Positions 51,929 to 62,399 of a stretch of 64,000 bases of DNA are shown piece by piece. Position numbers and translations under genes: made by a program. Positions within the stretch are counted from its first letter, which is position 1. Every line of letters starts with the position of its first letter. Origin of the DNA: Diaporthe sp. PMI_573 (taxonomy: Eukaryota > Ascomycota > Sordariomycetes > Diaporthales > Diaporthaceae); NCBI GenBank assembly GCA_021399435.1, contig JAJTUP010000083.1, forward strand, positions 1-64,000, written 5' to 3'. The notes below the pieces were generated by a model. The model was given only the letters and a program-made list of their open reading frames with translations, searched no databases and had not been told where the DNA came from.

Positions 51929-52255
51929 GCTGCTGTACTCGCTGGGGAGCCTAAGCGGGATTCCGTTGCTGTCTTTTGATGAATGTTTGTCTAAGAGGCT
52001 TTGTAGATCATCAACAGTCCCCAACTCACTGCGTCGCCCGATGTCAACCCAAGTATCATCAATTCTGATTTGCGTGAGGCTCAATCAAGTTCCTGGAACG
52101 AGCGGGACAACGGTGAAGACCCCTACCAAATCCTTGATATGCATTCCTAGGAGACATTAGGCACATCCAAGCGTATTCCCCAGCCCTTGATGGCTTGGGG
52201 GTTAATGAGCAGCCCAGCAGCAGTTCACAGCGGGCTCGGCAGCATGAAGAGGTGC
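51929..52255. other. Intergenic, no gene seen
   Basis: About 330 bp between the pogo element and the solo LTR. No motif. Confidence 0.5.
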
Positions 52256-52451
52256 TGTCAGATGTGACGGGTGCTTTTGGGTTAGGTGCCTGAGGCATCA
52301 ATGGTTGAATCATGACAAAACCAGCCCCCTTACGGGTGGGGTCCCACCAAAAGAACCAAGACAAGACATCATCACAATACACCCAGTTACCACCCCATCA
52401 ATTGGACCATAATTACACGTCCCACATACCTAAAAGGGTGATAATCTGACA
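52256..52451 (+). repeat. Copia A solo LTR (196 bp)
   Basis: Complete LTR from TGTCAGATGTGACGG to AATCTGACA without adjoining internal sequence. Flanks are GGTGC (52251-52255) and GGTGG (52452-52456), a 4/5 match to a 5-bp target duplication. It is the expected product of LTR-LTR recombination. Confidence 0.9.
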
Positions 52452-53210
52452 GGTGGCAATTGGAGCCCATCCCTTCCGCCGCTGCGCTGCCTATTTTCTC
52501 TAACACTGTGGAGTCCAGGGTCAAGGCATATTTTGACGCTAGGCTGAGTAAGCAAGCCTCCTACAATCAAATGCCCCTTCCCCTCTCCCGAACTCGAAGA
52601 AAATAATTCGAATTGTCACTCCTCATCATCTTTTCCCGATCTGGTCCTTTCTGGACTTCGGTACTGTACAATTCGCTTTGTCCTTAATCAGTCTGGCCGA
52701 GCTCAACATATCATGCCGTCCGCCAATTACGAACCAGAAGGTTCTTCAAGGTGAGTGGCCCATGGTCCTGAACAAAACCCAACAGCTAGCAAAATCTATC
52801 TTCTCGCTCCAGCTGAATCTCAATGGATGGCAGCAGAGACCCAAACAACTCAACGTAATCAACGAGTTGATCAACGAGTTGATCAACGGCCAACTCAACC
52901 AACTCAATGGAGGACTTTATTAGTAAAGCTGCCCAACTCAATATTACCTTGAAGTTGGTGGATCTCGTTGATTTCGTTGATATAAAGTGGGTCTACTAGC
53001 CACTGTTAGTGACTGTAACTGCGGACTGGTATAAATCATAACAGCGACCCCGTAACTAAGGCTATGTGTGTGGCAGATCACCTAATTTCCCTGGCCGCCA
53101 CCTCCTTTTAGCCTCTGTTCTGCCCTCAATTCTGTTTCTAACTGCCACATCGATTTTGCGTAACTAGCTCAGGACGAGTATTTTATCAAATTCTGACGCC
53201 ATCACCGCTG
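52452..53210. other. Intergenic with short tandem repeat
   Basis: No gene supported. AACGAGTTGATC is repeated twice and followed by AACGGCCAACTCAACCAACTC at 52861-52905, giving a low-complexity peptide in one frame. Confidence 0.45.
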
Positions 53211-53935
53211 TTGACGATGATGGAAATTTTAGGTCGTCCTCCAGCGCCTTCTACAGCTTTCACGCCATTCTCGCCAGCTCGACGTTCTAAGTCCACCTCG
53301 CCAGATTCCACTACCAAAGAGCGGCAATATGAAGAATCTCTTTGGCGCCGGCTTGGCGAGATTGATGAGACTGCTATAGCGCCTCGTATGCACCATGACT
53401 TGTGCTTACATATTCCTCTTCAGTACGAGCATTTCCTTAGGCCAACGCATAGAGCGATCAGAAAAACAATGCTCCGATGGATTCGGCGTGGCAGGTCTAG
53501 CCATAGATCCATCAAAACAGTTTGTCACTGTGATAGGAGGGAACATTTTCGTTGACTGCATTGGAATACTTCCAGCGGCATGAGGTCGGTGTAGTCCGCG
53601 GCGTAATCCAAGGCCTCGTTGACCGGACGTATTCAACCAAATACGAGCATCCCAAGCTGGGTTCTCCTCCCATTGTTGTGCCCTGGCTTAGTGAATTCGA
53701 CAACCTCAGTCGGACAACCAAGGATTATATTGAGGTTGTCCACAACAAGACTATGAGTGCAGGTAGTCCCCAAAAGTACCTGGACATGGATTCATATGGG
53801 CGTATCTGGGAAGCGCTACGACTTCTTGGCGTTTCTGGCGATGTAGATGTCAACATAGATGACCTGCTCGCAAACTTTGTCTTTGAACGGAGAAAGCAAA
53901 GGTTAGGATTATCGTTCGAATATGACAGAGAGAGA
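53211..53935 (+). pseudogene. Unknown coding remnant, two frames
   Basis: Frame 53211-53555 starts MMEILGRPPAPSTAFTPFSP and has a charged helix (STTKERQYEESLWRRLGEID). Frame 53552-54034 continues with GVIQGLVDRTYSTKYEHPKL, PWLSEFDNLSRTTKDYIEVV, GRIWEALRLLGVSGDVDVNI and LANFVFERRKQRLG, which read like genuine protein sequence. An intron between the frames was not resolved. From about 53936 the DNA becomes hAT sequence on the opposite strand, so the 3' end is lost. No family recognised. Confidence 0.45.
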
Positions 53936-54252
53936 TCATTGGAAGGGATTCTTGAACGTCCTCCGTCGCTTAGGAGCATGTTTTTCAACGGCCACGATGT
54001 CAAGATTGCGGTATTTTCGTCCCATACCACTTGAACCAGATGTTTTGCCTTCTCAACCCAGTCAGGTCGGTGCTCCCGAGTTGATTCAAACCAGCCCCAT
54101 CGGTATGCTGGGTGAAGTGCAATTGCAGCATAATAGACGGAAGTGTTGTCACACTTGTTGTAGTACTCATCCAACTTGTCCCAAGCTAGGTTGATACCTA
54201 CCCTGAAGTGTTCGGGGTCAGGGAAATCATTAGCCACATCATCCTCAAAGGC
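53936..54252 (-). pseudogene. hAT transposase C-terminal fragment
   Basis: On the minus strand FRVGINLAWDKLDEYYNKCD, SVYYAAIALHPAYRWGWFES and WVEKAKHLVQVVWDE form the conserved region before the hAT dimerisation domain (the YYAA-x-x-LHP motif is diagnostic). A one-base loss at about 54010 shifts frame, after which YRNLDIVAVEKHAPKRRR follows to a stop near 53936. It is flanked on both sides by unrelated plus-strand fragments. It is a different part of the protein than the hAT piece at 31.2 kb. Confidence 0.8.
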
Positions 54253-54255
54253 GCT

Positions 54256-54965
54256 AACGGCCCTACTGCACGTATCTATAAGCAAGAGAGTCACCGATAC
54301 CCCCCTAACGTCACAGTCGAATACAACGCCACAGCTTACAACAACGAGGAGTTGATGGAGAAATGGATCGATCAAGAGCTCCAGCCTATCGCTGAGGCAC
54401 AAGGAGAACTATTACTTGTCATGGATGTCGCTTCTTTTCATGTTACTTCTAGCATCAAGAAGAAGCTGAGGAAACTGAACGTTTTCACTGCTTTAATACC
54501 GACAGGGTGTACTAGTCTTCTTCAGCCATGCGATACTGCTGTGAATGGGCCACTTAAGCTTTGGCTTCAGGAGTTCACAGACGAGTATATTGCCCAGAAG
54601 GAGATCGATGAGAAGAGAACTGGAATCACGATTTTGCCTGGACGACCTCAGAGCGGAGGATAATGACGACTTGGGTGGTAGATAAAGCCATGACGCGGCT
54701 AGAGGAGAAGGCTGATATCGTCCGCAACGCTTTTATTCACACTGGAATAGCTGTACGGCCTGATCTTGATGAGAGGCATAGCCTACGGATCAAAGGATTC
54801 GACTTCACGCAGTACGACTATTCTGGCTGGGAAACGGCTGAGGCTGTAGTGGACGAGGTCAGGCTCTTCGAGGAAGTACCTGTCACTAGTCTGGATGACC
54901 AAGAGGAGTATATTGCCCATGACGAAGTCGAGGCAATTCAGGAGTGCATAGTGGTGGCCTCATGA
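54256..54965 (+). pseudogene. pogo-type transposase, DDE C-terminal half
   Basis: From about 54262 the frame reads VTVEYNATAYNNEELMEKWI, LLLVMDVASFHVT (second catalytic Asp), LRKLNVFTALIPTGCTSLLQ, PCDTAVNGPLKLWLQEF (third Asp region) and, after a one-base shift at about 54655-54663, VDKAMTRLEEKADIVRNAF and LRIKGFDFTQYDYSGWETAE. That is the canonical order of the DDE_1 domain and the following tail. The N-terminal DNA-binding domains and first Asp are missing; upstream is the inverted hAT fragment. Distinct from the element at 50-52 kb. Confidence 0.85.
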
Positions 54966-55097
54966 GGACTTCCTCCTAGCAAAATTTGGTGGGGTGAAAA
55001 ACGGGGCGATTTGCCCCTGTGGAGGCCCTGGTCAGTGGCTGGCCGCCATGCCACTACTGGCCTAGTGCAAAATTGAATTTTCTCAATTAATACGGTA

Positions 55098-55935
55098 CAG
55101 ATATTCGGGCCCAAAAAATCGGATGCCGGGCCCATTCTCATGACTAATCAAAGCTGCAGCCAATCATATCGCTTTATTTCTCGGCTTTGCACTACCCAGC
55201 CCGGTGCGTTTTGAGCAGAATGCAAGCTCAAAATGCGCTACTGCTTCTCTTCATACCAACCTCGACCCATGCGCCCACCCTCAACGCTTCGTAATATCGA
55301 CTAATTGACTATTGGAATCGATCATTTCAGTATTGAACCCCCCCCCAGCTGGTTAAATACCACTCCTGCGTGGTTGTAGCGATGTCAGAATATCTGGACT
55401 ACTTGGGCCTTGAGCCGCAGTGGCAAGCTGATTGTTGTGCCTGGAATACCAATATCACGGCCACAAACGGCCGGCGCCCAGCACTTTCCAATCCTCCTGC
55501 GTAGACCTGACGGCTGACGACGTTGACGACGGCGACGGTGTCAACACTAAGGAAACGCAGAGTTTAATCTACTGTGGGGATATTGGCGAGGAAGCCAATT
55601 ACCCAAGCGACTTCTTGAGCGACGGGCCGAGCGATTTACATAGACTTTGACTTCTTCGCTAAACATACTTAATTAGCCCTAATTACACTTGTTTTGCAAT
55701 AGTAGAGCAATTGGTCGATTAGCTAATCGACTTAGTTGGGCCGAATTTTGCTTATTTGGTGCTCTGGAGCGTCTGGGAATAGCTTCATTGTACTTTATGG
55801 CGTAGCATGATGACCAGTGGGACATTTTTTTTTTAGTATGGCGAATAGGTGTGAAATTACAATTGGCGCACATGGGGCCACATGATTAGTCATGAGAATG
55901 GGCCCGGCATCCGATTTTTTGGGCCCGAATATCTG
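55098..55935. mobile_element. TA-flanked non-autonomous element with 53-bp TIRs
   Basis: Perfect 53-bp inverted repeats at 55098-55150 and 55883-55935 begin CAGATATTCGGGCCC and contain AAAAAATCGG. TA flanks both ends (55096-55097 and 55936-55937). The 838-bp body has no DDE motif. It contains a short frame from ATG at 55382 (MSEYLDYLGLEPQWQ, 41 codons) and an overlapping acidic frame (SSCVDLTADDVDDGDG) to 55650; neither is recognised. The inner part of the TIR contains a smaller self-complementary GGGCCC pair. Confidence 0.9.
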
Positions 55936-55937
55936 TA

Positions 55938-56197
55938 CTCTTATTTATATAATCGCTTCGCAGCACATGGTGTTTAGCAGTCTATTTCGTCATGGCATTT
56001 GGTCTTGCATTCTCTATTAATCAAGGTTGGTTGATCACCCGGTTTTCCTATCTGCGCCCCCACTTGCTAAGGTGCTTTAAAGGAGTAAAGAAAGCATAGC
56101 GACGCTCATAACAATCGCGATATAAACCATATTAAATGATTTCTTCTCTTCTTTCCATGATAGCTGCACTTGTATCGCGCCACTAACGTCTCTTAGT
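55938..56197. other. Intergenic
   Basis: Short spacer between the TA element and the zinc-finger relic; nothing seen. Confidence 0.5.
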
Positions 56198-56585
56198 TTA
56201 TGGCTGATATGGCGAGGGTTTCTTGTCGAAGTACAAAGAAATCTCGCAAAGGCACATACCATGAGGGAAGCATTTACACTTGCGCATGGAGGGGCAGATG
56301 ATTTCCCACAATGCGTACCACTGACTTTCCATAGACGATGAAGAGTATTTTTGTCGCGCGATTTGCTGGATTTGACCGTCCGTAAGACCCTCGAATGTTG
56401 GGGATTCGCGGTGGATGTAGTCGTCCCGAGCCCGCATGGTATCGAAGGTTTCCTTGCAAATGGGGCAGAAATTCGGCCGGCGATGCGAGGTCCACATGTG
56501 CTCCTTGACGTCGTCGACGGTCAACAGACGCTGCGTCAAGCAAGCCTTGTGCTTCGATCTATCTAAGTTCCATCCAAACTAACGT
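56198..56585 (-). pseudogene. C2H2-type zinc-finger-like protein fragment
   Basis: Reading on the minus strand, RSKHKACLTQRLLTVDDVKE, HMWTSHRRPNFCPICKETFD and ARDDYIHRES give one C-P-I-C...H...H-type finger of the kind often found near the C-terminus of uncharacterised fungal proteins, followed by LTDGQIQQIARQK and SQWYALWEIICPS. The second His is replaced or displaced. The upstream part is missing: a TAG lies just before 56585. A stop follows at 56198 after PSPYQP, which is where such proteins usually carry an (S)PY motif. An intron near 56260 (GTATGT on the minus strand) is possible. Confidence 0.55.
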
Positions 56586-56830
56586 GGTTTTCTGTGACTT
56601 GCTGTCTTCCACGATTATACAGTACTGCCGATGCACTACCGACTTTGATATCCACCTTGTGGCACAAACGGAAGTACTCACATATCAAGTACTTCCGACT
56701 GTAGACAGAAGAACATCAGTACTGCTGAAATACTGAAATTAATTAAGAGGTTGCTTTTCGTTGTTTTTTACGCGCGTGGTACACGTGAGAGGCCATCAGC
56801 AATCTTCAAGAGCTTGTCGGTGTTCGCACG

Positions 56831-57037
56831 ATGAAAGAAGTGGAGGAGGATCTCGAGAAACTGCCACAGCTTGCGCGGGATAGTCTCATAGACCTGCTGG
56901 GCGCCAACGACTACGGCCGCCTCCTTCGGACCCCTTACCTAGATCCAGATCGCGTGCGTGTGTGGAATGCAGATATCTTGACGGACAAGGGTGAATACTG
57001 GACCACCCCGCCTCTTGTGGAGAAACTAGGCTACTGA
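56831..57037 (+). CDS. Hypothetical 68-aa peptide or exon
   Basis: ATG at 56831 to TGA at 57035-57037. It is acidic and helical (KEVEEDLEKLPQLARDSLID) then RLLRTPYLDPDRVRVWNADI and a WTTPPLVEKLGY end. The upstream frame is also open for some residues (ISNLQELVGVRT), so it may be a last exon. Coding-like composition, but no family known to me. Confidence 0.4.
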   Translation: MKEVEEDLEKLPQLARDSLIDLLGANDYGRLLRTPYLDPDRVRVWNADILTDKGEYWTTPPLVEKLGY

Positions 57038-57634
57038 ATGGCACGTACTTTGCAAATCAGTTTCAAGCATGATAGGCTGATCAGTTTAATTCGGTCGAGG
57101 GCCAAGACTACTTAGTCTTCGTCTCCTTGTACTTTGCCGAATCTACGCGACGTCATACACGAGCGCATCTCTTGGAAAGCTTCTGACTGTTATGGACCTG
57201 ACCGGCGCGCAGACTGCGCTTTTGCCATTGAAAACAGACGCTTCGAAACTTTGGCGTCGCCCTGGAAACATGAAGAAACCCCGCCGAAACCCCCTATCTG
57301 ATCCCCGACTCCCTGCCACGTGCTGAATTCTCCCTCCCCAACCTTGCTCATGCCTTCTTTTCTCCCCAACCTTCCAGACGGGACCACGGTTTCGTCTCTG
57401 CTCCTTAGGGCGATGCTCTCGTCCAGCTGCTCTCAAGGTGCTTATTTCTGCCAGAGCCGGATCTTCCGTCCGGCGCCAAGAAGGGCGGCCTCTCGTCGGC
57501 GACTGGCGGCGCATCTTATAGGAAGTAGGTTCTATATCATTCCTATCTGAGCAAGTGGGCTATCTCCTAAGCATCGTGGGCTCAATCTTCGGTGCCTGGC
57601 ACGCCTCTACTCTTCGTCCAATCGTTATCGCGAT
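57038..57634. other. Intergenic, downstream of the LRR-like gene
   Basis: Pyrimidine-rich towards 57640-57720 (antisense of the Lys/Glu-rich tail of the gene that follows). No gene in 57038-57634 is supported. Confidence 0.45.
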
Positions 57635-60079
57635 TCAGGCTCTTCCCTTTTCTCTTTTCTCTCTTCTCTTTTCTCCCTTCGTCTTCACGCCCTCTTTTCT
57701 CTTTTTCTTTTCCAGCCAGACACTCACTTCCGTGAGCTTCTCCGGAATCTTTTCCCTTTGTGCGGAGAGCTGTGCGGCAGCGGCCAACATTTGTCCGATG
57801 GCTGCGTCATCGAGCGGCATGGTGTCGCGGCGATACCGGTACGACTGTTCCTGCTCCTCGTTTCCACCTTGTCTGTTCTTCGCATCTTCCTCCCCCGTCC
57901 ACGGCGACAGCGCGCCGAAATGGCGCTGCCACACCCGTGCCGCCTTCTCGTCGCCCGCCTCGCGGGCGGCGATGCCGGGATCAATTACCTCGAGCTGCCC
58001 CGCCGAGTCACGCGTCACTAGCCCGAACCGCAGGCGGCCGTGGTCCGGCTCCCGTAGGAACACGAGCGAGTACTCCCCTTGTACGATGGGGTAGGGCCCG
58101 CGGGTGGTCAGGGACTTGTCGTGACGTGCTCCTAGTGTCTCCCTCATGGCGAGACTAAAAGCCTCGAACGGGAAGGAGGAGGACACAACATATTCGGACT
58201 GTTTGGTTTCAGTCAGTCCGTCGCACGTGGGCACCGGGCAAACGCCGGGGGCGATGAGGGGTAAGGGTGTAGACGTGGGCGTAGACATGGGCGTCAAGAG
58301 GCTACTAACCTGTTCGTTTCCTGTGGCCATTAATACAGGAAAGGACAATGGCCAACGTTCCCCCAAAATGTGATACCCATTATCGACAAACGGTTTGTTT
58401 GCCATAAACCCCTCGAAACGCGTTATAGATGTATACAACTCGGCGAGCGGTACCCAGACGTCGTGACACGGGAAAGCGACAAGCTGGGCATGTGCTCTGT
58501 TATTATCCCCAATATCGTATACAATACGTTGGAAGCTGGGATGTAGTAGTATAGCCAGCGCGTTAAGGTCGAGTTTCTCGAGGCTTAGCTTGCCTCCAGG
58601 GATCTGCAACTGGCCGGTAAAATCAAGTCGAGAAACGGAAGGGTCAACGTCTATAGTTCCGAGCATCATCCACATGACCTGGCGAATCTTTATCGGCATC
58701 GCCGATATAATGGGCGGCGGGGGGTCAAACGGGACCAGGCTCCTTTTGGTGTTACTGTCCGACCTGGCTTGCATCTCGAACGGCATTAAAAAGTCGGCGC
58801 GGGTTATGACCTTGGCAATGCGGCCATTTGCAACCTTGGCGACATCCTCTCTGGATAGGCCCGGATTGTTCCAGACAATAAGTTCATCTAGTGCCGTCAG
58901 CTCGACGATGCGGGCTAGGTGGTCCGACGTAATAAACGGGTTGAAGGAGATGTCGAGTATCTCAAGGTCCGGGGCCGCTCTTTTATAAACGGTTTTATTA
59001 TGGTCGACCACACCTCTAACGAGATCGACCACCTGGTCGCCGGACAAGGACCGAAACTGGTGTAGATCGAGGTCTTTGAAAGCCTTGTTGGAGTAGACAA
59101 AGGCGGTCAGGAGCAGCGGTACGGCACCGGGATGCTCGCTTGCGAAGAGCTCTGGATGCTCGTCCATAAAGCGCTTAAGGCGGGACCGAAAATTGGTTTG
59201 CTTTTTTCGGTTACCCAGCTTCGCCGAGGGACAGGAAATCAGCAGCTCCTCGATCGTGTCCCAAACGCGCTGCTGCTCGTCCGGCTCCGGCTCCCTCTTG
59301 CGCTTCCTCGATGTGTCAGCAGGCTGGTCTGTCCGCGTTAGAGGCGGTCCCTCTTTCTTCAACGCAGGGGCTTCCTCCACAGTCTCTCCGTCCTTTTGCC
59401 CCGTCTCGTTTTCGCCGTCGTCTTCGCTGTCCGAATCGGCCGACGGCGGGTCTGGCGGAAACGAGGGCCACACCTCTCGGATCTCCTCCATCGATGTAAC
59501 AGGTACACGCCAATTCTTCGCCCCTATGATCCGCACATGGTTGAGGTAAGAGAGTGACTGCTCCTCGCCGAACCCCGTGAGCCACGTGTGCCCGTCAAGC
59601 GGCCGAAGCCTAAAGTTACGAAAGTTTTGTTTTGGCGACCAACAGCCAATCTTGTGACCTGGCAGGATTGTGGCGCAGTTGAACTTGGTCATGTCCATTA
59701 TCGTGGCGCCCGAGTCCCACATATCATCCCCGCGCGCGTCAGGGGCCACGTTCCATGGCCGCTGCTGGACACTGTTTAGGCGCCAGAACCTCCAACTGTG
59801 TGTGACGGCACCAAGGAACAGACACTGCTGAATGAAGGGGAACCGGGGCACGTGAGACTGAACGCCCTTCTCCTTAAGCTTGCGGTACTCTTCGTTCAGC
59901 TCTCGTCTCCGAATATGACGCCAACGCGTAGGAAGGGGTTCATGTATCTTCCGCCAGCATTCGATCTCCTCCAATTTTACATCTCGGCCCCATTCGTAAT
60001 CAGAGATGGACTTTACGTCGGCCATGTCGAGTTTAACATATCTCTGGTTGTTCTTAAGGTACGTCATAATTCTGCTCAT
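57635..60079 (-). CDS. Large hypothetical protein with leucine-rich-repeat-like segment, 814 aa
   Basis: An uninterrupted frame of 814 codons from ATG at 60079 (the frame is open a little further up, to a GTG at 60109). The N-terminal 200 residues are Trp/Arg-rich (WRFWRLNSVQQRPWNV, DGHTWLTGFGEE). An acidic linker (DSDSEDDGENE) and a basic patch (TSRKRKREPEPDE) that could be a nuclear signal follow. Then LEILDISFNPFITSDHL and LDELIVWNNPGLSRED give two LRR-like turns. The middle and C-terminal parts are globular; the end is a Lys/Glu-rich coil (LEKKKRKEGVKTKGEKRREK). No catalytic motif. GC-rich, long and intact, it contrasts with its decayed surroundings and may be a functional gene of unknown role. 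Confidence 0.75.
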   Translation of the reverse strand: MSRIMTYLKNNQRYVKLDMADVKSISDYEWGRDVKLEEIECWRKIHEPLPTRWRHIRRRELNEEYRKLKEKGVQSHVPRFPFIQQCLFLGAVTHSWRFWRLNSVQQRPWNVAPDARGDDMWDSGATIMDMTKFNCATILPGHKIGCWSPKQNFRNFRLRPLDGHTWLTGFGEEQSLSYLNHVRIIGAKNWRVPVTSMEEIREVWPSFPPDPPSADSDSEDDGENETGQKDGETVEEAPALKKEGPPLTRTDQPADTSRKRKREPEPDEQQRVWDTIEELLISCPSAKLGNRKKQTNFRSRLKRFMDEHPELFASEHPGAVPLLLTAFVYSNKAFKDLDLHQFRSLSGDQVVDLVRGVVDHNKTVYKRAAPDLEILDISFNPFITSDHLARIVELTALDELIVWNNPGLSREDVAKVANGRIAKVITRADFLMPFEMQARSDSNTKRSLVPFDPPPPIISAMPIKIRQVMWMMLGTIDVDPSVSRLDFTGQLQIPGGKLSLEKLDLNALAILLHPSFQRIVYDIGDNNRAHAQLVAFPCHDVWVPLAELYTSITRFEGFMANKPFVDNGYHILGERWPLSFPVLMATGNEQVSSLLTPMSTPTSTPLPLIAPGVCPVPTCDGLTETKQSEYVVSSSFPFEAFSLAMRETLGARHDKSLTTRGPYPIVQGEYSLVFLREPDHGRLRFGLVTRDSAGQLEVIDPGIAAREAGDEKAARVWQRHFGALSPWTGEEDAKNRQGGNEEQEQSYRYRRDTMPLDDAAIGQMLAAAAQLSAQREKIPEKLTEVSVWLEKKKRKEGVKTKGEKRREKREKGRA

Positions 60080-60109
60080 AACTGCCCGTCCGATGTCAGC
60101 AACTGTCAC

Positions 60110-60862
60110 TACTAAAGGCCTGGACGGAGAGGCCAGGCCGACCAGAGTGGATAAGGGAACGTGTCGAACTTTGCACTACTTGCCAGCCGGGATCGGAACC
60201 TATATCAAGGCAGGCCACGCAGCGGCGCTGCCCTTCGACCATCGCGATAATGTAGAATGCATGTTTTATGGCACCCATACTGGCCGCAAGAACAGAAACT
60301 GTTGAAAGATGATTACAGATATCGCAGATGTGGTTCGAAGTAAGAGAGAAGATAGAAAATACATGTAGGAGAGACGGAGACCCGCTAGACAGACGCCTTT
60401 TTGGAGTGATAAGGAGGGGCGGGGTTTTTTTTTGTTTTTTGGTTTGTTGACAAGCAGGGGATAACTCCGGGACGCGCGCGGAGAGTTATGCGCGGGGCGT
60501 GACGCGGGAAGGCGAGAAGGCGAGACGTAAGATGCGCGCGTTGTCGTTTGAGCGGCTAAAGTTGCGACCCGCTGCCGAAGGGCATGGCCAAACAGGGGTC
60601 GCCACGGAAACAAGCCGAGGAATACACATGCCAGAACGGGAAAGCTTTGATCTCGGTGCCAGTCACGCTTTGGTCATGTAGTAGGTCCGTTGTGGGTGGT
60701 TGTCTTTTCTCATACTCCCACCACGTCATTCAAGGTATGTGTTCCAAATCAAACCGGTCTCTTTCTTCTACTAGGTGTACACAAAGTGGGTGAAATGACC
60801 AGTTGGGACGTCATCCTCCTTCCGATCGCTCCACTCCCCTCCCCCCCTTTTCTATTTGTGCG
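60110..60862. other. Intergenic between two minus-strand genes
   Basis: Contains the presumed promoter of the 814-aa gene; a T-rich tract (60425-60445) and a GC-rich GCGCGCGG patch (60470-60490). No gene supported. Confidence 0.5.
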
Positions 60863-62150
60863 TCAATCTACTTCCATCTGGATCTGGACGGAAACGCAAA
60901 GTCTCGAATCCCAATCCCAACGCATCCTGTCGACTTGGGTCTTGTAGCGCTCCTTGTCGCCGTCAGTAATGTCGGTCGCCGCCTCCACACCCTGCTCCAT
61001 TGCCGTGAACATATGACCCCAGAGCTTCGGATCCTTCGCGAGCGCCGGCACCTTTTTCTGCAAGTGGCGCAGCACCAAGATCTCGATCTGGTATGCGTCA
61101 CGGCTGTAGCTCTGGAACGGGGAATTATCCACAACTTTGCGGACTGTCAATGGGTTCTTGTCGTCGTTGCAGCCATCAGTCGCCTCCTGGACTTGCAGGG
61201 GTGTGCCCTCTAGTAATAGGAGGATGGCGAGGGAGGCGCCAAAGGGAAGCCGGACGGCCGCCGATGCCGGCCAAAGCACTTGAATGCCCGAATGGTCGGA
61301 TCGGACGAGAATGTTTTCTGCGCCGATGCACGGGATGTGCAGTGCCTCGGGCCAGTCCTGCGCATTGATGCTACCGCCGCCCTCCGGCCCCAACGGTGCG
61401 GCGACGAAGTCGACATAGTGCCGCAGGATGTTGGCGTACTCTTTACAGTTCCTTCGCAAGCCGAAATAGGCCGCGTCGGTCAAGAACGGGGTCCCCATGG
61501 CACAATCGATCCGCCACACAAACAGCTCTCGGTTTTCGGACGCCAGGCCCATGTTGCCAGCGAAGGTGTAGTCAGGGATGAAGTCACCATAGACTCTCCG
61601 AACCTCCTCGAGCTGGCTCTCGTCCAGCTCCTCATAGGTGAAGTAGAACAAAGTCAAGCGAGTGTGTGCGCCGCCTGCCTCGGAGCCGGCGGCCGAGTCC
61701 TTCAAGACCTCGACCATGTAACTTCCGGGGAACTGGAACTGGGAGGGACAGACCAAGACGCCGTGCTGCCGCCGGCCGCTCGCCGGCATATTCCAGTGCG
61801 GTCCCATCTCGTGCGGGCTGACCTTGTACGGCGTGAACATGTTGTCGCAGTTGTCGCGGTACTGTTTCACGCAGAAAGCCTCACAGGTCTCTCGCTTCAC
61901 GTGCCGGTTGCTGTCGAAGAAGGTGAATCACGCTTCGGAGCGCCTCGGGCGCAAGCTGCGGGACTTCTGCTGCGGACTCGGCCTGCGCGGAAGGAGCATT
62001 ACTGCCATTGCCCTCTGAGTTATCTCTGTCTGAGTCATCAAACATGTGCTTGTTGGCTGTCTTCGTGTCAGGATTGTTCTCCGTGTCCAGATTGTTCACG
62101 TCCACCGGATGTCCCTCGTCGACTTCCCGGCGTCTCGTCTTGCACCTCTA
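60863..62150 (-). CDS. Hypothetical protein with frame break near its N-terminus
   Basis: The main frame (61925-60863, about 350 codons) reads FFDSNRHVKRETCEAFCVKQ, HGVLVCPSQFQFPGSYMVEV, LTLFYFTYEELDESQLEEVR and LRHYVDFVAAPLGPEGGGSI, ending VQIQMEVD. It is globular and GC-rich. Upstream, 62150-61881 is open in another frame with an acidic peptide (DTENNPDTKTANKHMFDDSD, VPQLAPEALRSVIHLLRQQP). No intron satisfying both frames was found between 62000 and 61905, so either a frameshift or an unrecognised splice joins them. No domain is recognised. Same strand and composition as the 814-aa gene 750 bp downstream, so the two may belong together. Confidence 0.6.
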
Positions 62151-62399
62151 CTAAAAGATATAACCATGCCGCTGCAACCAAATGCTGCACATTAAAATTT
62201 TAGTTGGCCACATAAGCTAGCAGATACATGTAAAAGTTCTGGAACCTTCCATAGAGGATAAATAGGATAAAAGAAATTATATAAATTGCAATTCTCCCCT
62301 TCGACCCATCTTTAAGAGAAATCTGAAAGAACTAATTAAGAGAGCTTAATAGAGCTAAGAAAAGGGAATAGGATATCTGGTTAATGAAAACTGAATATT
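62151..62399. other. AT-rich spacer
   Basis: AT-rich sequence between the GC-rich gene block and the STAND fragment. Nothing seen. Confidence 0.5.

Noticed and set aside
59193..59549. Plus-strand frames inside the 814-aa gene
   Set aside because: GC-rich antisense shadows without motifs; the minus-strand frame is continuous for 2.4 kb.
61280..62203. Plus-strand frame of 307 codons
   Set aside because: Antisense of the GC-rich hypothetical gene on the minus strand; low-complexity His/Arg/Cys composition typical of a shadow frame.
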